Assembly (NCBI GenBank): GCA_027886175.1
Contig: JAJNNQ010000006.1
Span: 7,564,001 to 7,628,000 of the forward strand
Source of the DNA: Phylloscopus collybita
Lineage: Eukaryota; Chordata; Aves; Passeriformes; Phylloscopidae
DNA length: 64,000 nt
Direction: 5' to 3'
Shown: in pieces, positions 59,734 to 64,000 of the stretch
How the letters are laid out: each line of letters begins with the position of its first letter
How positions within the stretch are numbered: the first letter of the stretch is position 1
Translations under genes and position numbers: made by a program
Notes under the pieces: model-generated
Told to the model about the DNA's origin: nothing
What the model saw: only the letters and a program-made list of their open reading frames with translations
The model's database searches: none

Positions 59734-62700
59734 CTGCAGTAGAACAAGGTTGTATAATTTCATCACCTTACCTTTTCATAGTCTTCCTCAAAGTGAAATA
59801 AATTTTTATGAATCAACATAGCACTACCTTATAAATAGTATAGCTTACATTTCTTGGGTATACCCTATTCCTTATTATTAGTGGTCCAATTCCCAACATG
59901 CTTGTTACAAATATTTTATGATTTTAAATCTGTAATTTTAATTTCTTTTTTCACATCAATATAAGTGCTTTCTTTTCTGGATATTATCCTGGCCTGATAT
60001 TTCTGCAACAAATTACTTAACTACTGTCAGCACAGAAATTCCTGTTATAACAAGTTACCTTCTGGTTTATCTTAGTATGTCTATTCATACTTGTGCTCTC
60101 TCTTCCCTGGTTTAAAGATGCTGAATATATAAATTATATAAATCATTATTTGTTTCTTCTTTGGAGACTACAGATAACTATGTTAGACATTGATCCTTAT
60201 GATGGAAAAGAGTTTTTTTTACTTATCCCATTGATGAAAGCTAGTAACTGTATTCCCTGTTCCTTCTCTGTTTTCTTATCAAATAAAATATTTGTGAAAT
60301 GATTGTTTAATTACTGGAATAACTTAGATGAAAAGACCATCTATTTGAAAACGTAAGTTGTCCACATTTCTTCTGTTTTACAGATTAAGTCATTCTAAAC
60401 GTAACTCTTTCATTAGGCATTTCAGAGTAACTCACTCATTTGGGAGGGCTAGCTCAAATATTTTTTTTTTAATACTGTTAAAGGAAATTAGATAAACGAT
60501 AAGTTATCATCATATGGCAGTTTAACCTGTCATGATAATATTTTAGATATTTTGATTAAAACCAAAAATGAATAAACAAACAAACAGCCAACCAAAACAA
60601 GACTTCTAAACTTCCCACTCTTTGGATTTTGTTTCTGTTATTTTGTGTATTATTGGGGAGTAAAGAAAGACTGGGTTGTGTGAAAAATAAGCAGTGAGTC
60701 TGGCACTGCTATTATGCTCAGTTTCACTGAAATGCCATCTTTTGTCTAAGTAACAGAAGGCTTTATCCTGTTCTAGAAAATCTAGTTTAATTTTTCTAAT
60801 TCTCTTATCTTTTATTATTTTAATAATATTAATTATTTTATTTAAAAGATTGGAAATGAAAATGCCATATAGTCATCTCAGTATTTGAGGAATAATGTTG
60901 TATCAGTGATTGATACTTAGTTCTTGTACATTTGCAGATTTTTTTACATTTGCAGGTTTGCAGATGTTTGCTCCCCAACAGACAGAATTATGGTTTTCAG
61001 AAATCATGTTACAGATGAGCATCTGCTCAGCACAGCATCAGTCAGAAATAGAGGCTTTATTGCTATATTGAAGTGATAAAGCACTAATGAAAAACAGAGA
61101 TATTACTGAAAAAGCAATAAAATAATTTCCAATTTTTAAGTTGTACTAGTCACCATTGTATGTAATAGATAATCCACTCTGGGTGAGGGGAGGGGAACCA
61201 AAATAAACCAGAAAAATGCTTGCACATTTGTATTTCTGAATTAAGAGATCTTTAAATGGTATGTGTAAATGCTAGTTTAAATTTTCCAGAGTGACAGCTA
61301 AGAATGCATTAAGAAACAAGAAAAGTTTATGAAAATCAGATAGTAAATGAATGTTTTTCTTAAGCTGAGAGGAAGCTTAAATTTGAATCAGTGGAAAAAC
61401 TGACTTTGTGCAGAAGGGAGTACCATAGACGCAAGCATTCATATCACCAATATGATCTGTTAAATTTCACAACACAATAGGTATTAAAAAGAGAGAAAAA
61501 GTAAAAGAAGCAAGTACATAGATAGATGGAAGTCATTTGACTTAATTACTATTGGAAAGATTTCAGAAGCTATGAACAGGAATGAGGAGAGGAGAGGAGA
61601 GGAGAGGAGAGGAGAGGAGAGGAGAGGAGAGGAGAGGAGAGGAGAGGAGAGGAGAGGAGAGGAGAGGAGAGGAGAGGAGAGGAGAGGAGAGGAGAGGAGA
61701 GGAGAGGAGAGGAGAGGAGAGGAGAGGAGAGGAGAGGAGGACTAAACACTGAACTTTTTAAAAATGTCTTCTAGGAAAGGTGACATTGCAGAAACAGATG
61801 GATCAGCTCTGCCTAGATTTACTTAAGTGTGTGCAGATAATGTCTTATGTTGATGTAAATAACTTCATATAGTGATATAAATATTGTTAATCAATTAGAG
61901 CATGAACTTTCAGAAAGATATTGAAGTTGAAGAAGGAAGGATAAATAGTACTTGGCTTATCTTGAGTACATCTCAAAATTAAATTTCTCTTCTTGATAAA
62001 TATAGAAAAGAGACGGTCAAAATTAGTGGTTGCTGATTACAGGATACTATGTCATTCGGAATGTAGCAAGGACTAGATCTGTTCTCATGAATGTCAAAAG
62101 GATTTTGCAATTAACTTCACAGCATGATAAGGCTCTGGGTCTTTAAAAATAGAGTTGTGGTATAACTCACAAAGTTCTCACTAGTTTTGATTTTTTTTTT
62201 CTATCACATTTTTATAAGAAAGACACAGGCTAACATCTCAGCTATATATTTTTTTTGAAAGCTAGGTATTTTAAAATATTTCATTCTCTACTTTTTTTTT
62301 TTTCCCAACACCAATTATTCTGCAATCTGTAGTGTGCTATTTTTCTTACTTTCATTTTTCTGACAGTTTCAGTTATAGTTCTAAAGAAACACAGCAAGAC
62401 TGAGATTGGAAAAAAATCTGTTATTTTATTGGATAACTGTTTTATTCAAGCAGAAAAATACAAAAGGCAAAAGTGTGTCTTAAATGTCAGCTGGAAATAA
62501 AGCGTATTTGTTCTGCATGTATATCTGCCTTGAGAGAAGCTGCATAAAAGGAGAAAACTTCAGGAAAAATATCACATTTGATTAAAGACATTGTGCTACC
62601 TTGAATTTATGTAAATTGATAATCAAATCTCTATTAATACAATATGATACATTATTGATATATACAGATTGAACTTTTGATATTACATTAATGTTTCAGT

Positions 62701-64000
62701 AGTTGCTTTAATAACTTTGTAATACACAGCAAATTGAGACATTTACTTTTTTATGTAGCTTTAAAAATACTTTAACAATAACTGATTACAAGTTGATTAA
62801 GTACAAGAATGGTTTTCAAAGACACAAAAACTTGTTCAGTATTTGCTTAAAATATTTAGCAAAGCTTTCAGTTGTAAAATGCAACCAGCTTGGTTAAACA
62901 AATTATTGTGCTACACAAACACAAAAAAAGATAACCCAGAAAGAGCATCTATTATGGGTCTTTTCTTAACACTGACATTGTTTCTTAAATGATCATGAAC
63001 TATATTGCCTCTAGACATCACTGCCCCAAATATAGGGAAGTCAGACCAAGCAAGTTTTAACCATGGTACATTTAAGCATATGGGTCACTATTCTGTAAAG
63101 ACCAGCTAAGCTGATTATAAAAATATGTATTCCACTGCAACTGATAACACTGAAGAGAATTAACTGACTTATCTGGAAAACAACTGAATAGTTAAATGGA
63201 AAATGAAACCGAAAAAAACCAAACAATCTGAGACCCCAAAATCCCCAAATTCCTTTACAACCCTTACCACATCCTCTAAAAACCAACATATATTACCCAT
63301 TATTTAATAATTATCAAACCTATCTGCTATTGAAAAAGGGAAGGTTGAAGAGTGACAATAAATCCATATCTACTATTTTCAGCAGTCAGTTTAAAATTTA
63401 AGCTACTGAATGACAGCAGTGCAGAGCAGATTGAAATGTAAGACAAAATGTCTGAGTCCTTTTCTACCTGAAGGGCAAAGTCAAACCAGTTACTTTTTTT
63501 CAGGGCTAAAACCACAAAAATACTGTTCAGAAACAAGGAAGTACTGCTACACTTCCTTTTCCTGGGTGTTTTTGTGTATGTGTGATTTGAGGGATGGGGG
63601 TGTCTTCTTTTCTCTTTCAAGAAAATGACTATGGATGTTTTAAGCAGTATTCAGGATATTCAGAGGGTACCCAGCCTAGCAGGCTGTTTAGTTTGCAAGA
63701 TTAACTAGTAAGTTATAGATGAGTCCTTCATTAATAATTTCAATAAGTGTATTGTTGGAAAATTCCCTCGAATGTCAACATTCAGACTTACCTTAGATGC
63801 TAAAGCAGGTGCATTTATGCTACTCAGTGATTCTAAGAGGAGCTGTATGAGCAGTAAGGTACCATGTAACATGAACAAGAATATTGATATCAACCATTGT
63901 GATAATGTCTAAAATACACATAAAATTTACCTTTTTTATTTGTATTAACCTATTTATTAGAACCCTCCTTAGGTGTCTTCTCTAACACGTGGCACTATTA
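59734..64000. other. AT-rich non-coding stretch with one large microsatellite
   Basis: No exon or repeat family is recognised apart from the GAGGA array at 61584-61738. Confidence 0.5.
61584..61738. repeat. Pure (GAGGA)31 microsatellite
   Basis: Thirty-one uninterrupted 5-bp units (155 bp) are all purine on the plus strand. The only imperfection seen is at the right edge (GAGGAGGAC). Purity of this length implies recent expansion and high mutability. Such homopurine tracts can form triplex DNA in vitro; that is general knowledge, not shown here. Confidence 0.95.

Noticed and set aside
61584..61738. CRISPR-like or satellite array
   Set aside because: Five-base units with no spacers; a simple microsatellite.

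Overview
The window is vertebrate nuclear DNA, very probably from a bird and plausibly a songbird. Most of it is AT-rich, non-coding sequence with almost no long reading frames. It is studded with fragments that read like avian CR1 (chicken repeat 1) LINEs and avian retroviral LTRs. I see no bacterial or phage features. The bird assignment rests on recognising CR1 and LTR sequence types. The songbird assignment is inference from the presence of a very young ERV-L, a group known for recent activity in passerines.

The dominant feature is one full-length endogenous retrovirus at 30867-37457 (6591 bp, + strand). It has two LTRs of 739 and 740 bp that I find identical apart from one G in a G-run, and a 5-bp AACAT target duplication. 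A lysine-tRNA-like primer site follows the 5' LTR. Two long open frames follow: a Gag of ERV-L (class III, spuma-related) type and a Pol carrying protease, reverse transcriptase, RNase H and integrase with every catalytic residue I looked for present. There is no env and no dUTPase. gag and pol share one frame and are separated by a single TAG stop. That stop lies inside a perfect 8-bp inverted repeat, which suggests Gag-Pol is made by stop-codon readthrough. The Gag N-terminus is unusual: it has a signal-like hydrophobic segment, an NGT glycosylation sequon and a second hydrophobic segment, and the protein has no zinc knuckle.

Region by region: 1-7589 is AT-rich with a small GC-rich patch near 0.93-1.3 kb. 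7590-7955 is an old LTR fragment. 14915-18660 is a cluster of four old minus-strand CR1 pieces. 25245-25740 and 27435-28340 are two fragments of one avian LTR family in the same orientation. 28850-29600 is a very old CR1-like piece. 30867-37457 is the provirus. 38380-39140 (+) and 39300-40240 (-) are two CR1 fragments lying back to back. 40241-64000 is mostly unannotated AT-rich DNA with short perfect hairpins, a short CR1 tail near 56.2 kb, a candidate signal-peptide exon on the minus strand near 59.6 kb, and a pure 31-copy GAGGA microsatellite at 61584-61738.

Apart from the provirus and the weak exon candidate I see no protein-coding gene. The window looks like an intron or intergenic desert into which a retrovirus inserted very recently.
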